64,000 nucleotides of DNA from Priestia endophytica DSM 13796 (GCF_900115845.1 NZ_FOXX01000010.1:1-64000); one strand, 5' to 3'; positions 37,791 through 47,054 are shown, numbered from the stretch's first letter. Notes: generated by a model not told the origin, from the sequence alone. Made by a program: numbers and translations.

Positions 37791-37833
37791 TTGTCTAAAA
37801 ACATACAATTTGATTTAACTGTTATTTTCTAAT

Positions 37834-37929
37834 TTATGAAGGAATTCCAAATAATTGATGTATGAATTCTATTTCATTTTGTATAGACTTCACTTCGTGA
37901 TGAACTTGTTTCTTTTTAAACATATGCAT
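37834..37929 (-). pseudogene. Small frame, tail of an unknown gene
   Basis: The 31-codon frame MHMFKKKQVHHEVKSIQNEI continues EFIHQLFGIPS before TAA. Its last 15 codons match a fragment at about 32640-32690. No ribosome binding site precedes it. It may be the tail of a lost repeated gene or element. The rest of 37791-38165 shows no supported gene. Confidence 0.3.
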
Positions 37930-38165
37930 TGCTACTATGGGTACAGAGTAAGCTGGATTCTTTTGACTTTTGCGAACCAATATATAACAGAGTCAAGTGT
38001 AAAAATATATTTTTCATGGCCAAATAAGCCTTCAATGTTTAGAGATAAATATTGGAGGCTTATCGTCTTACTAATACTTTAATAATGAACATAATACGAC
38101 TTCTTGGAGATAAAAAGAGTATCTAATGGGATAATGAGGTGTCCTTTAATTTCCTTTATATCTAA

Positions 38166-38199
38166 TTTTCATCATTTTTTCACTATTGGATAGTAATAT
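38166..38199 (+). promoter_or_regulatory. TTTTCAC direct-repeat promoter, DUF3500 gene
   Basis: TTTTCATCATT (38166) and TTTTCAC (38177) are 11 bp apart, with TAATAT 17 bases on from the second repeat. It lies 66 bp before the DUF3500 start. An 11-bp inverted repeat ATTGGATAGTA / TACTATCCAAT (38185-38195 and 38236-38246) spans the predicted leader and ends beside the ribosome binding site. Confidence 0.6.
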
Positions 38200-38264
38200 A
38201 GCAAATGTAAGGGATATCCATTGCTTTTGATACCCTACTATCCAATGAAGGAGGAATTGGTAGA

Positions 38265-39434
38265 ATGAAAAGAAAGAAGTTAGTAGGATATATACTGACC
38301 GGAGCTTTATCTGTAGGAGTGATAGGCGGGGCAGGAATGTCAGCTTTTGCAGCAAGTGATACAACTAAATCAACTACACAAAGTACTACTGCCCTACCAG
38401 GAGAAGGTTTTCCTCAATCAGAACCCAAAGATTCTATACTTGACGTGCTTAATCAAGTAACAGAAAGTAAGGTAACACAACAAGGGGCAAACGAGATGAA
38501 ATTGGCCAATAATTTCTTATCAACTTTGACAGATGAGCAAAAAAGTACTGTTCAATATGAATTTACAGAAGAGAATGCTGAACATTGGACAAACTTACCT
38601 GCAAATTCTCAAAATCGAAATGGAGTAGCATTGGGTGATTTATCTGATGAAAGTATAGAGGCTGCTTTAAAACTCGCAAAGGCTTCTCTGAGTAAGCAAG
38701 GATATGAGACGTTAACTGAAATTATTAAGGCTGATGAGTTTTTAACGACCGATACAGGTCGAACAGAATGGGGATCAGGTTTGTATTATATTGCAATATT
38801 AGGTACACCATCTGAAAATGGTGAATGGATGTTGCAAATTAGTGGCCATCATTTAGCTGAAAATATTGTATTTAATGGGAAAGAACAAGTAGGTGCTACA
38901 CCTCAATTTACAGGTTCTGAACCTCAAACTTTTGAATTAGATGGTACAACTTATTCTCCTATTGAAACACGTCGAGATGGAATGTACTCTATCCTCGAAT
39001 CACTCACAACAAATCAGCTTAATAAAGCCAAGATTTCAGAAACATTTCGAGATGTAGTAGTAGGAGCAGACAAGGATGGACAGTTCCCAGAAGAAAGCGA
39101 AGGGATTTTATATACAGATTTAACTAAAGATCAGCAAAAATTAGTTCAAAAAGCTATTAAAGCTTGGGTAAAAGATGCGGACTCCAAAACAGCTAATAAA
39201 CTTTTAAAAGCTTATTTATCAAAAGAAGCATTGGCTAAAACTTATATTGGATGGTCAGGATCAACAGACTATAATGAAGTGGGTTCATATGTACGAATTG
39301 ATGGGCCTCGTCTATGGTTAGAAATAGCTTCACAAGAAGGTGTTGCCTACCAAGATGATGTTTCAAATGATGCTCATTTCCATACTGTATGGCGAGATAA
39401 ACTAATGGATTATGCTGGAGAATTTACAGAGTAA
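38265..39434 (+). CDS. Secreted DUF3500 protein
   Basis: A 389-residue exported protein. The signal peptide is MKRKKLVGYILTGALSVGVI with cleavage expected after SAFA (about residue 29). The mature part is a DUF3500 domain: EWGSGLYYIAILGTPSENGE, WMLQISGHHLAENIVFNG and DDVSNDAHFHTVWRD are the recognisable segments. Members are extracellular and uncharacterised; the HH and HFH motifs could bind metal. GGAGGAATTGGTAG precedes the ATG. The N-terminus resembles those of the proteins at 45539 and 51585, which share the same promoter type. Confidence 0.85.
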   Translation: MKRKKLVGYILTGALSVGVIGGAGMSAFAASDTTKSTTQSTTALPGEGFPQSEPKDSILDVLNQVTESKVTQQGANEMKLANNFLSTLTDEQKSTVQYEFTEENAEHWTNLPANSQNRNGVALGDLSDESIEAALKLAKASLSKQGYETLTEIIKADEFLTTDTGRTEWGSGLYYIAILGTPSENGEWMLQISGHHLAENIVFNGKEQVGATPQFTGSEPQTFELDGTTYSPIETRRDGMYSILESLTTNQLNKAKISETFRDVVVGADKDGQFPEESEGILYTDLTKDQQKLVQKAIKAWVKDADSKTANKLLKAYLSKEALAKTYIGWSGSTDYNEVGSYVRIDGPRLWLEIASQEGVAYQDDVSNDAHFHTVWRDKLMDYAGEFTE

Positions 39435-39478
39435 ACCATTAAAACTTAGATTTTACATTATAAGCTATCTTCTAAAAT

Positions 39479-39516
39479 AAAAAGCTATTGAAATTTTTCA
39501 TTTCAATAGCTTTTTT
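39479..39516 (+). terminator. Terminator of DUF3500 gene
   Basis: AAAAAGCTATTGAAA-N7-TTTCAATAGCTTTTTT; a 15-bp stem with a T-run, 45 bp after the stop. Confidence 0.9.
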
Positions 39517-39662
39517 CAGTTTGTTGAGAAACTACATCTTAGCAGCCTGATCCATTCTATCACTATCACACTTGTGTTCCTATCTTATTAAAAATCTACC
39601 ATTATTATAATGGTATGCAGGGTATCCTGTATAAAACTAACCTATATACGATATAAATTTAT

Positions 39663-39690
39663 AGTTCGCGTAATGAGAATTCTAGCAAAT
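39663..39690 (+). other. dif-like XerC/XerD site 9
   Basis: Left arm AGTTCGCGTAA, spacer TGAGAA, right arm TTCTAGCAAAT. The right arm resembles the B. subtilis dif arm TTCTAGGAAGT (from memory). The rest of 39517-40178 has a TATAAT at about 39839 and no supported gene. Confidence 0.45.
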
Positions 39691-40178
39691 AAAATGAAAA
39701 GAACTATGATTAGGTAGAATTCAATACCTCCCACATAAAATTATGGATAAGATGAATTTAGATAATGAGCTCAGTGACTGTTCTACACTAAAAAAAGCTC
39801 TTTTTTATTCACTTTTCATTAATTATTTGGAAAGATGATATAATATGGAACAGATTCAGCAGATATCTCTATACCCCTTTCTAACTCATAAAATTCTTAT
39901 ATGGGAATCATCTTTTACATCGTTACTAATCCCCCACCATCAATTTACCATTTATTTAAACTTGCTTTATTAACCATAATTCGTCAAAATTAATAATAAC
40001 CTTAATATATAGTATTTTTAGTTATATTTAGCAAAAAATATAGTAATCTCCATATTATAGTAGCACTAAGATTATCATGATTTTTTGAGAATATTCACTT
40101 GATGACTGATTTAAAAAGGTTTTGAACTGTAAAAGATCAATCATTTATTTCCGAAGAGAAAGGGTGAAGAGATCATTT

Positions 40179-40337
40179 ATGTATAGGAATAAATGGAGAA
40201 AAAAGTTTTTTAAACAGCTATTATCATTCATGGACTATCATCAACTTCACTGGATTCTAACTCATGACTATCCTCAATGGGAAAAAGAACTAGTGAAACA
40301 ACAATTAGAAAAAAAATTTAATGAGAAGGTTTCCTAG
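40179..40337 (+). CDS. Small basic protein, unknown
   Basis: A 52-residue frame starting MYRNKWRKKFFKQLLSFMDY and continuing HQLHWILTHDYPQWEKELVK. The start is chosen at 40179 because GGGTGAAGAG lies about 12 bases upstream; a start at 40122 has no such site. It is rich in Lys, Gln and aromatic residues. It is convergent with the GH18 gene, with a strong hairpin between them. Function not recognised. Confidence 0.4.
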   Translation: MYRNKWRKKFFKQLLSFMDYHQLHWILTHDYPQWEKELVKQQLEKKFNEKVS

Positions 40338-40402
40338 ACCTATAAATTCTATAAGAAAATCGTAATGTATGAAGGTTTAGGGTTCTCTAATTCAAAAAAA
40401 CG

Positions 40403-40439
40403 GGACAGTAAAACCGTTTTTAAAACGGTTTTACTGTCC
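40403..40439. terminator. Bidirectional terminator
   Basis: GGACAGTAAAACCGTTTT, one T, then AAAACGGTTTTACTGTCC: an 18-bp perfect stem between convergent genes, with an A-run on the left. It serves the GH18 gene and probably the small gene at 40179. Confidence 0.85.
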
Positions 40440-40470
40440 TAGTTTATTTTACATACATGTAAATATTTTT

Positions 40471-41559
40471 TTATTTTTCGGATGATGCATTTAATGACTG
40501 TTCAAAATAATCCCATGTTTGAGCAGTTTCCTTACCCAAATTCCATATTCCTCCACCTTTTAAGTTGTATTTGTGGATTAATTGAAGCTTCGCTTTAATA
40601 GATTGTTCATTATCATACCATAGTGTATAAGTTCCAGGCGTAAGTTTTGTTCCATTTATCGTACTTGGCTCATCAGTTGATTTAACTGTAAAGGTAGCCT
40701 TAGCTGACTGATACTCTTCATCGTAAACGATCTCTCCATTATATCTTTCAATAAGAGCGTCTACGTTTTTCATTGGAACATCAATTCCGAGAATTGTTCC
40801 ATCATCCTTCCAAAGCCTTCCGTAGAAAGGTATTCCTAAAACAATTTTCTCAGATGGAACGTTCTGTGATAAAGCATATTTGATTGTTTTTTCTACAAAG
40901 GAAAAACTTGCCACTGGTCCAGAAGTCTCATGATTAACCGAATGCTCATCATATGCCATCAACATTAGATAATCACTGTATTGAGCTAATGTAGAATAAT
41001 CATAAGCTCCTTGCCAACCTGTATTCCACCCTTTAGGATTTGCTGCGACTGCGACTGAAACCGTCTTTTCGTCAGGCAGTTTCTCCTTTAGAAGTTTTAC
41101 AAACTCGCTATAATCTTCCCTTTCTTCTGCTGTAACATTCTCAATATCAACATTGATTCCATCAAGATTATATTGTTCGATTGTACTAGCAATCTGAGAA
41201 GTTAACTCCTCTTTATTTTCTAGAGCAGCTTTAGCCTTATCCTCGTCCCAGTGATCACTTAAAAATGGTACAACCGCAACCGATTGTTCATGCATTTCTT
41301 CTATGAATGAGGAGTTAATCTTTTTGGTTTCCTGAAGTGTTCCATCATCATTCAAGTTAAAGTAGGCAGGGGAGACTTCGTCTAAAGCCCCCTGTGTCCT
41401 TTTAACATTTTGAAGATAGTCACTAGTATCTCCTTCATACAGATAAGACATGATAAACTTTTTATCCTCCTCCTCAGATGGAGCTGCATTTACTTCGTAA
41501 AAAATAAAGGCACCTACTGCAATGACTATAAGTAAAAGATATACTTTTATTTTCCCCAT
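40471..41559 (-). CDS. GH18 glycoside hydrolase, membrane-anchored or secreted
   Basis: A 362-residue family 18 hydrolase with an N-terminal hydrophobic signal/anchor (YLLLIVIAVGAFIFYEV). The catalytic motif LDGINVDIE has all three acidic residues of DxxDxDxE-type sites in the DGxxxDxE form, so it should be active on GlcNAc-containing glycans. LMLMAYDEH and YGRLWKDDG are the later substrate-site segments, and the C-terminal KGGGIWNLGKE closes the barrel. It resembles spore/cell-wall GH18 enzymes of the YaaH type without LysM domains. It follows the fusion synthase gene by 59 bp, so the two are one transcript. Confidence 0.88.
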   Translation of the reverse strand: MGKIKVYLLLIVIAVGAFIFYEVNAAPSEEEDKKFIMSYLYEGDTSDYLQNVKRTQGALDEVSPAYFNLNDDGTLQETKKINSSFIEEMHEQSVAVVPFLSDHWDEDKAKAALENKEELTSQIASTIEQYNLDGINVDIENVTAEEREDYSEFVKLLKEKLPDEKTVSVAVAANPKGWNTGWQGAYDYSTLAQYSDYLMLMAYDEHSVNHETSGPVASFSFVEKTIKYALSQNVPSEKIVLGIPFYGRLWKDDGTILGIDVPMKNVDALIERYNGEIVYDEEYQSAKATFTVKSTDEPSTINGTKLTPGTYTLWYDNEQSIKAKLQLIHKYNLKGGGIWNLGKETAQTWDYFEQSLNASSEK

Positions 41560-41618
41560 TTGATTTTTCCCTCATCTCCTGACTAACTTACAAAAATACA
41601 TGTAGTAATGATTTATAT

Positions 41619-44600
41619 TTACGCTCCCTTCTCTATCTCTTTGTCAGGAAGCTTAACATTTCCTGAACGTTTTAGCTTATTCCAGCCTACTAGAATCCCT
41701 TTGAAAGCAGATATAATTGATTTCCAGACTGTATAAGTTAAGAAGTAACGATAAACAATACGCTGGACAAATAATAATAAAAGAGGTTTCACGTTTGCTT
41801 TTTCTAATCTAAACGAATAGATCGAAGCTAAGAGATCAACAACTAGAAATCCAGCATAGAAAGTAAGGATTTTAGTTGTATCTCCAAACAGGCCAACCAC
41901 AAAGATTAAGTCTGCTAAAGGTGCCAATGCTTGCAGAACATACTGTAACCACATATTTGGAAGGCCAACAAATCCTAACGTTTTTTGTTTTGGATTAAAT
42001 AAAGCTCCTCGATGTTTCCATAAACATTGCAAGATGCCATAAGACCATCGGACACGTTGTTTTATAAAGCTTTTTAGATTTTCCGGTGCTTCAGTATAGG
42101 CATAAGCATTTGGTTCATAAGTGATCCGATATCCTTTACGCAACAGTTTTAAGGTAACATCTGTATCTTCTGCTAATGTATCGTCTTCAAAACACCCTAC
42201 TTCGACAACAGCTTTTTTACGCCAAGCTCCAATAGCACCCGGTACAACCGTGATACAATTCAATTCATCAAAAGAACGTCTTTCAAGGTTACAACCTGTT
42301 ACATACTCCACATGTTGCCATAAGGTTAGGAGATTTCGCACATTTCCTATTTTCACGTTACCTGCGACAGCTGCTATTTGCTCATCACTAAAATTATCAA
42401 CTAGTAATGATATCGCATTATGGGCAATGGAAGTATCAGCATCAAAAATAACGATGATTTCTCCGTTAGAGTCGTTAAACCCTCTATTAATAGCCGATGA
42501 TTTCCCACCATTTTTTTTCGTAATAAGACGCACTCTCTCATCATGATGAAATCGATCAGAAACGATCTTAGCTGTCTGGTCAGTAGAACCATCATCTACA
42601 ACAATAAGCTCAAAATTGGAGTAGTCACTTTTTAGAATAGAATGAATCGTATTTTCGATTACATTTTCCTCATTGTAAGCTGGTAAAATAACACTGACAG
42701 ATGGATTAAACCCTTCTTTTCTTTGTCTATTCTTATAATTCCTTTTATGTTTAAAACTAAAGAACACTAAGAATAATAAACGAGTAATCCCTATAATAAT
42801 AGCGAGCGCAAAGAATAAGGTTCCAAACTTGGATAAGAAAATATATCCAATATCCGCTATTTTATAAAATACCATATATAAATTCGAGCTTTCCTCAACA
42901 GTAGGCATAACATCGTTACGATCTTTTCCTATTAACTCATTAGGTGTAACAAATGTGTAGCCCTTCTCACGCAAAGTATCAATGATTTCAGGAAGAGCTT
43001 CGATGGTAGTAGACCGGTCGCCTCCAGCATCATGAAGAAGGATAATATTACCGTTACCGAGATTTGTCTCTGTTACTCGTTTGACAATCTCATCACTCGA
43101 TTCAGATTCCCAGTCCCTACTGTCAATTAAAGAACCAACCATTGTATAACCCATTTCTTGAAATTCAAATACGGACGAAAGTTCATCTACCGAATAATCA
43201 GCATCCGTCGTATAAGGCGGCCGTAACAGATTTGTAGAATGACCTGTAATCTGTTCAATAAGCCGTTGAGTAGAATTTAATTCTGCTTTTAACGTCAAAG
43301 AACTATCTTCTGTTATATCTGAGTGACTAAACGTATGACTTCCAATTGTGTGTCCCTCTCTATATATTCGTTCTACTACTTCGGGATAAAGAGCGGCCTG
43401 TTTTCCTAAAACAAAAAACGTGCCTTTTACATTTTTTTCACTTAAAATATCAAGTATTTGAGGTGTGAAAGTTGGATCAGGTCCATCATCAAAGGTCAAG
43501 GCTACCTTTTTGCTTTCCGTCCCTCCAAACCGTTCAATATAATAAGGAACAGGGTATTTTTTATAAGTTTCGAGACTAATGAGACCATCTCTATCTAATT
43601 TAATACTCCGTAATCCTTCCTCAGAATCTGAAGAAATTTTGATAATATCCCCATCTCCTGTGAATTGAATAGGTGTTACATTTTCTATCGTTTCCAGCTC
43701 ATTAACATTATCTTCTATAGAAGTTGTGTCATCTAAAATATCCCAAAAACTACTCTCCTCATAACCAAGGTTTTGGATAGCAACTCCTTTTATTCCATGT
43801 TCCATAGCTAATTTTAATTGGTTATAGGATGTTGCCGCATCTAGAAACCAAATGATATGCTCTTGATAATCTTGTGTATATCTTAAGTAAGGCGTTCTAC
43901 TGTCTTGATCCCACTGGACTTTTAAGTCTGATTCAGATACTTTTTCCATAATCTCTGAATATGTTAAATATTCCCCTTGTTTGTCACTATCTACAGTCCA
44001 ATCATATCCGAAGTTCGCTAAGGACACGATTAGCTTATCAGAGGAAACAGGGAACTCATCCAATATTTGTTGAGACCACTTAGCAGAAGCCACAGATCCT
44101 GGCTCACTTGCTTCGTAATGTTCATCAAAAAGCATTAAAATCATACGATCTACGCTTTCTGAAAGGGAAGAATAATCATAGGCTCCATCATCTGGTGGCA
44201 CAGTTAAAACAACCTGTAAATTATGGCTATGAAATAGATCGTACAACTCAGACATAAACGTTGTAAAAAGTTCTTTATCTTCCTCATTCAATCCTGTAAA
44301 ATCAACGTTAATTCCAGCGTACTTGTCCTCTTTCACTTGTTCGTATAAAGAGTTAATGAATGCTGTACGTGATTTAGATGAATGAAGTAACTCATGTAAT
44401 GTTTCTTGATCTGATGTACTTTCTAAACTTAGTCGAGGTATTACTTTTACATTATTTTTTTTAGCTAACGCATCAATTTCGTCTTCTATGGATTTTGTAA
44501 TTGTTTGATTGGAGGTTAAATCATACCAGTCAGGCATAACAACGCCGAGGGACTCAATATTTTCTACTAATGAAGATTTACTAGTATCATCGTCTTTTTG

Positions 44601-44954
44601 ATAAAAAGCATATATTTCATCTTCACTTACTTCAGAGACAGCGTTTTGATTATTCAAACTTACTTGGAATGAATCCTCACTTGAAGATGTAATTGATTCA
44701 TTAATTGATGTAATATTGCTTTCCTCTTCTAATTCTAATGCTGATAAATTTGGATTTTTAAACAAACTTACACCAATCACTGAACTAACAACAACAGTAA
44801 ATAGCATAAGTATGATTGTAGCTATCCTAATTGTTGACCATCGTTTTCCAGATAAATCTTGAAAGATAAAACTTGTTCCCTCCGTTTTTTTCGATTTTCT
44901 TGACAATCTATCGTGACGCAACTTCAAAAGAATTTTCTTAAACAGAATGACCAC
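41619..44954 (-). CDS. GH18-like / polysaccharide deacetylase / GT2 synthase fusion
   Basis: A 1111-residue, three-enzyme membrane protein. After a first helix (about 42-67) comes a GH18-like domain (about 110-425). Its active site reads INVDFTGL, so the catalytic Glu is replaced by Thr and it is probably inactive. A NodB deacetylase follows (about 480-670) with LTFDDGPD, GSHTFSHSD, LRPPYTTD and LLHDAGG. After more helices (about 700-730) comes a family-2 glycosyltransferase (about 750-1010) with PAYNEE, VVDDGST, DADTS, EDTDV and QRVRW, then C-terminal helices. This unites functions of IcaA/IcaB or PgaC/PgaB. The annotated start is GTG at 44954, but AAGGAG abuts it, so a start a few codons later is likely. 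Confidence 0.9.
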   Translation of the reverse strand: MVILFKKILLKLRHDRLSRKSKKTEGTSFIFQDLSGKRWSTIRIATIILMLFTVVVSSVIGVSLFKNPNLSALELEEESNITSINESITSSSEDSFQVSLNNQNAVSEVSEDEIYAFYQKDDDTSKSSLVENIESLGVVMPDWYDLTSNQTITKSIEDEIDALAKKNNVKVIPRLSLESTSDQETLHELLHSSKSRTAFINSLYEQVKEDKYAGINVDFTGLNEEDKELFTTFMSELYDLFHSHNLQVVLTVPPDDGAYDYSSLSESVDRMILMLFDEHYEASEPGSVASAKWSQQILDEFPVSSDKLIVSLANFGYDWTVDSDKQGEYLTYSEIMEKVSESDLKVQWDQDSRTPYLRYTQDYQEHIIWFLDAATSYNQLKLAMEHGIKGVAIQNLGYEESSFWDILDDTTSIEDNVNELETIENVTPIQFTGDGDIIKISSDSEEGLRSIKLDRDGLISLETYKKYPVPYYIERFGGTESKKVALTFDDGPDPTFTPQILDILSEKNVKGTFFVLGKQAALYPEVVERIYREGHTIGSHTFSHSDITEDSSLTLKAELNSTQRLIEQITGHSTNLLRPPYTTDADYSVDELSSVFEFQEMGYTMVGSLIDSRDWESESSDEIVKRVTETNLGNGNIILLHDAGGDRSTTIEALPEIIDTLREKGYTFVTPNELIGKDRNDVMPTVEESSNLYMVFYKIADIGYIFLSKFGTLFFALAIIIGITRLLFLVFFSFKHKRNYKNRQRKEGFNPSVSVILPAYNEENVIENTIHSILKSDYSNFELIVVDDGSTDQTAKIVSDRFHHDERVRLITKKNGGKSSAINRGFNDSNGEIIVIFDADTSIAHNAISLLVDNFSDEQIAAVAGNVKIGNVRNLLTLWQHVEYVTGCNLERRSFDELNCITVVPGAIGAWRKKAVVEVGCFEDDTLAEDTDVTLKLLRKGYRITYEPNAYAYTEAPENLKSFIKQRVRWSYGILQCLWKHRGALFNPKQKTLGFVGLPNMWLQYVLQALAPLADLIFVVGLFGDTTKILTFYAGFLVVDLLASIYSFRLEKANVKPLLLLFVQRIVYRYFLTYTVWKSIISAFKGILVGWNKLKRSGNVKLPDKEIEKGA

Positions 44955-45218
44955 TCCTTGATTCTACAAACAAAACAGTTTCAACTTTTAAATATATCTA
45001 CAAATCTCTTAAGAAATTTTAGTACAGATATGTAGACTACAGTCTAAAGTCAATCAATGACTTATTCTCTATAAACGGGACCTCTCTAACTTGTCCATAT
45101 TCATCCAGTCAACGTTTAAAGTGAAATGGTCATCTATATGACAGATTTTAAAAGTTCTATGCTTCTAGTAATCTTTTTTATAGTTTAATTAGCAATTATT
45201 TACTTTATAACTTCCGTT
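44955..45218. promoter_or_regulatory. Promoter region of the fusion synthase operon
   Basis: A 264-bp AT-rich gap. TAGACTACAGTCTA at about 45031 is a short dyad that could be an operator for the leftward synthase gene. The TTTTCAC direct repeat found at other promoters of this region is absent here. Confidence 0.35.
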
Positions 45219-45539
45219 TTATTTCGTGGGTACTTTTATTCCTAACATGTTCATAACTGCAAAGTCTGATCCAGTTTCTTGATATAACGTATCTATTAAC
45301 TCTTTAAGTTCTAAAGGCGCTTTATCATAAAGTGCAGCTATATCCGTTGCCGCTTCAGTGGAATAAGACTTCATAAAATGTTTGTAGTCATCCTCCTTAA
45401 CATTTTTGTTTGAATAGTTGAATAAAGTTTTTATATTCTGCCTTTCGGTTTGTTGGTTTGCAGAGTAGTCATATATTATCCCTAAACGTGCAGATGAATC
45501 TCTGGACATTACATAGCCAAATATTTTTTTCTTTATCAT
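45219..45539 (-). CDS. Hypothetical protein with leader-like N-terminus
   Basis: A 106-residue protein beginning MIKKKIFGYVMSRDSSARLG. The first eleven residues match the signal-peptide start of the secreted protein at 51585 (MINKKKVLGYVMAGALG), but the hydrophobic core is missing, so export is unlikely. The rest (KNVKEDDYKHFMKSYSTEAA then TDIAALYDKAPLELKELIDT) is helical and acidic. It has GGAGGTCTTC before the ATG and a TTTTCAC promoter 66 bp upstream. It may be a fusion of a copied leader to another frame. Function unknown. Confidence 0.65.
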   Translation of the reverse strand: MIKKKIFGYVMSRDSSARLGIIYDYSANQQTERQNIKTLFNYSNKNVKEDDYKHFMKSYSTEAATDIAALYDKAPLELKELIDTLYQETGSDFAVMNMLGIKVPTK

Positions 45540-45583
45540 ATGAAGACCTCCTAAGATGAAATATTAATTATTATTAGTTATAC

Positions 45584-45622
45584 ATGTAACTTTACTTCTT
45601 AAAAGTGAAAAAACGATGAAAA
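45584..45622 (-). promoter_or_regulatory. TTTTCAC direct-repeat promoter of 45219 gene
   Basis: Read on the minus strand, TTTTCATCGTT and TTTTCAC (plus 45605-45622) are 11 bp apart and TTACAT lies 22 bases from the start of the second repeat, the same spacing as copies A and the transpeptidase promoter. Confidence 0.6.
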
Positions 45623-45644
45623 CAAAATAGTTTTTAACAAAATA

Positions 45645-45675
45645 AAAAAGCTCAGATTTTACCAATCCGAGCTTT
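45645..45675 (-). terminator. Terminator of acyltransferase gene
   Basis: On the minus strand AAAGCTCgGATT and AATCtGAGCTTTTTT form a hairpin with a strong T-run, 134 bp past the acyltransferase stop and just before the next promoter. Confidence 0.8.
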
Positions 45676-45808
45676 CTATACTTTCTAAAAGTAAAGACAT
45701 ATGTTCATTTTTTATAGAATCAACCTTCGGGTAATATCCCGACCAGCGCTCTATATTCTAAATATTTTCCCAAATTCGTTCATTTCCTTTCTTATATTAA
45801 TACTTGAT

Positions 45809-46843
45809 TTACGGAACAAGTTTCTTTAATACGGGGATTTTTTTCATAACGAAAACAGTGATGGAACTAATACATACTACAATTAATATACTGATAGGTA
45901 TTGCAATGAATGCATGTAAATTCAAGAATAACTTCATAATGACAGAATCATAGAGAACTCTTATTACTAGAATGTGAATTAAGTAGATTCCAAAACTTGA
46001 TGTATTTATAAGTTGAGCAAGATAAGGAATCTTCCTCTCTCTCTTTGTAAGTTGATATCTAAAGAAGATAAATAAACCAATGGATACTAAAAGCACATTA
46101 GGAGATTGATCTTCATACCAAAATTCATTCAAAACTCCTTTGGTTTTCATCGTAGCAAGATAAGTCCCAACAAATGTAGAAAATAACCCAATCACTATCC
46201 CTATATAACTAATTCTTCTCCACTTTATTGGAATCTCATAATGTGATAAATAATAGCCTAGAATAAAGTATCCTACATAATTTGCGGTATAGTTAAGCAC
46301 AATGTAGAAACTAAGTTCAAGGTATTGATTTAAAATTCTAAGCAGTACGGCTACAAGGAACCATAATGATAAACAATATAGTATATCTTTCTTAGAAGCA
46401 TGCTTTACAAAAATCTTTAATAGTGGGGTAACGATGTACATACCCAATATCATATACATAAACCAAAGATGAACACTAATGCTATTCGATGAGATTAATT
46501 GGATAAACTCAGATATCGAAAGTTGAAAATTCCCCTCATAAACTTCGTATACATAATAAATAGCACTCCAACCTATAAAAGGAATGAGTACTTTATTAAA
46601 ACGCCTCTGAAAAAAGAATTTATACGTTAGCTCCCTCTTATCGTTTAACAATAAAGCACCACTAATCATTACAAAAATAGGAACGGCAAAACGAGACATT
46701 GAATCAAATAAATTTCCAGTTAACCAATTGGATAAAGGCTGATTATGCAAATTAACAGCTAAAGTTTCATAAGCTAGATGAATAGTAACAACGGCTATCG
46801 TAGCAAGAATACGAAGCCAGTCTATGTATAATGATCGGTTCAT
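45809..46843 (-). CDS. Acyltransferase 3-family membrane protein
   Basis: A 344-residue integral membrane protein with about ten helices. The N-terminal YIDWLRILATIAVVTIHLAY holds the conserved Arg and His of the acyltransferase-3 family, and FDSMSRFAVPIFVMISGALL is the second signature. Members O-acetylate or O-succinylate cell-surface glycans; IcaC of the staphylococcal PNAG locus and many peptidoglycan or exopolysaccharide acetylases belong here. It has its own TTTTCAC promoter. Its place between the fusion synthase and the two-component system suggests it modifies the same polysaccharide. Confidence 0.85.
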   Translation of the reverse strand: MNRSLYIDWLRILATIAVVTIHLAYETLAVNLHNQPLSNWLTGNLFDSMSRFAVPIFVMISGALLLNDKRELTYKFFFQRRFNKVLIPFIGWSAIYYVYEVYEGNFQLSISEFIQLISSNSISVHLWFMYMILGMYIVTPLLKIFVKHASKKDILYCLSLWFLVAVLLRILNQYLELSFYIVLNYTANYVGYFILGYYLSHYEIPIKWRRISYIGIVIGLFSTFVGTYLATMKTKGVLNEFWYEDQSPNVLLVSIGLFIFFRYQLTKRERKIPYLAQLINTSSFGIYLIHILVIRVLYDSVIMKLFLNLHAFIAIPISILIVVCISSITVFVMKKIPVLKKLVP

Positions 46844-46914
46844 TGTATCTCTCCTAATTATTTCTATTATTAAATATAATATTTTTAATGTTCTCTTTCT
46901 TTTCTTTCCACCTC

Positions 46915-46948
46915 ATTTTAAAAGAGAATAGTGAAAGAATAGTGAAAA
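46915..46948 (-). promoter_or_regulatory. TTTTCAC direct-repeat promoter of acyltransferase gene
   Basis: On the minus strand TTTTCACTATT and CTTTCAC (plus 46931-46948) are 11 bp apart, with TTAAAAT 16 bases from the start of the second repeat. It lies about 72-105 bp before the acyltransferase start. Confidence 0.55.
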
Positions 46949-47054
46949 TCAAAGCAGATGTGGAATTAAAATAAATTCTACGTAAAATATCAGTTTATCC
47001 GTTTTTTATCAAACTTTATTTTAAAATCACAATAACCCCACCAAAGGCTTAAGG

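Noticed and set aside
37855-38082. 75-codon frame on plus rich in Tyr, Phe and Leu
   Set aside because: No ribosome binding site, composition of AT-rich noise, and it overlaps the minus-strand tail fragment.
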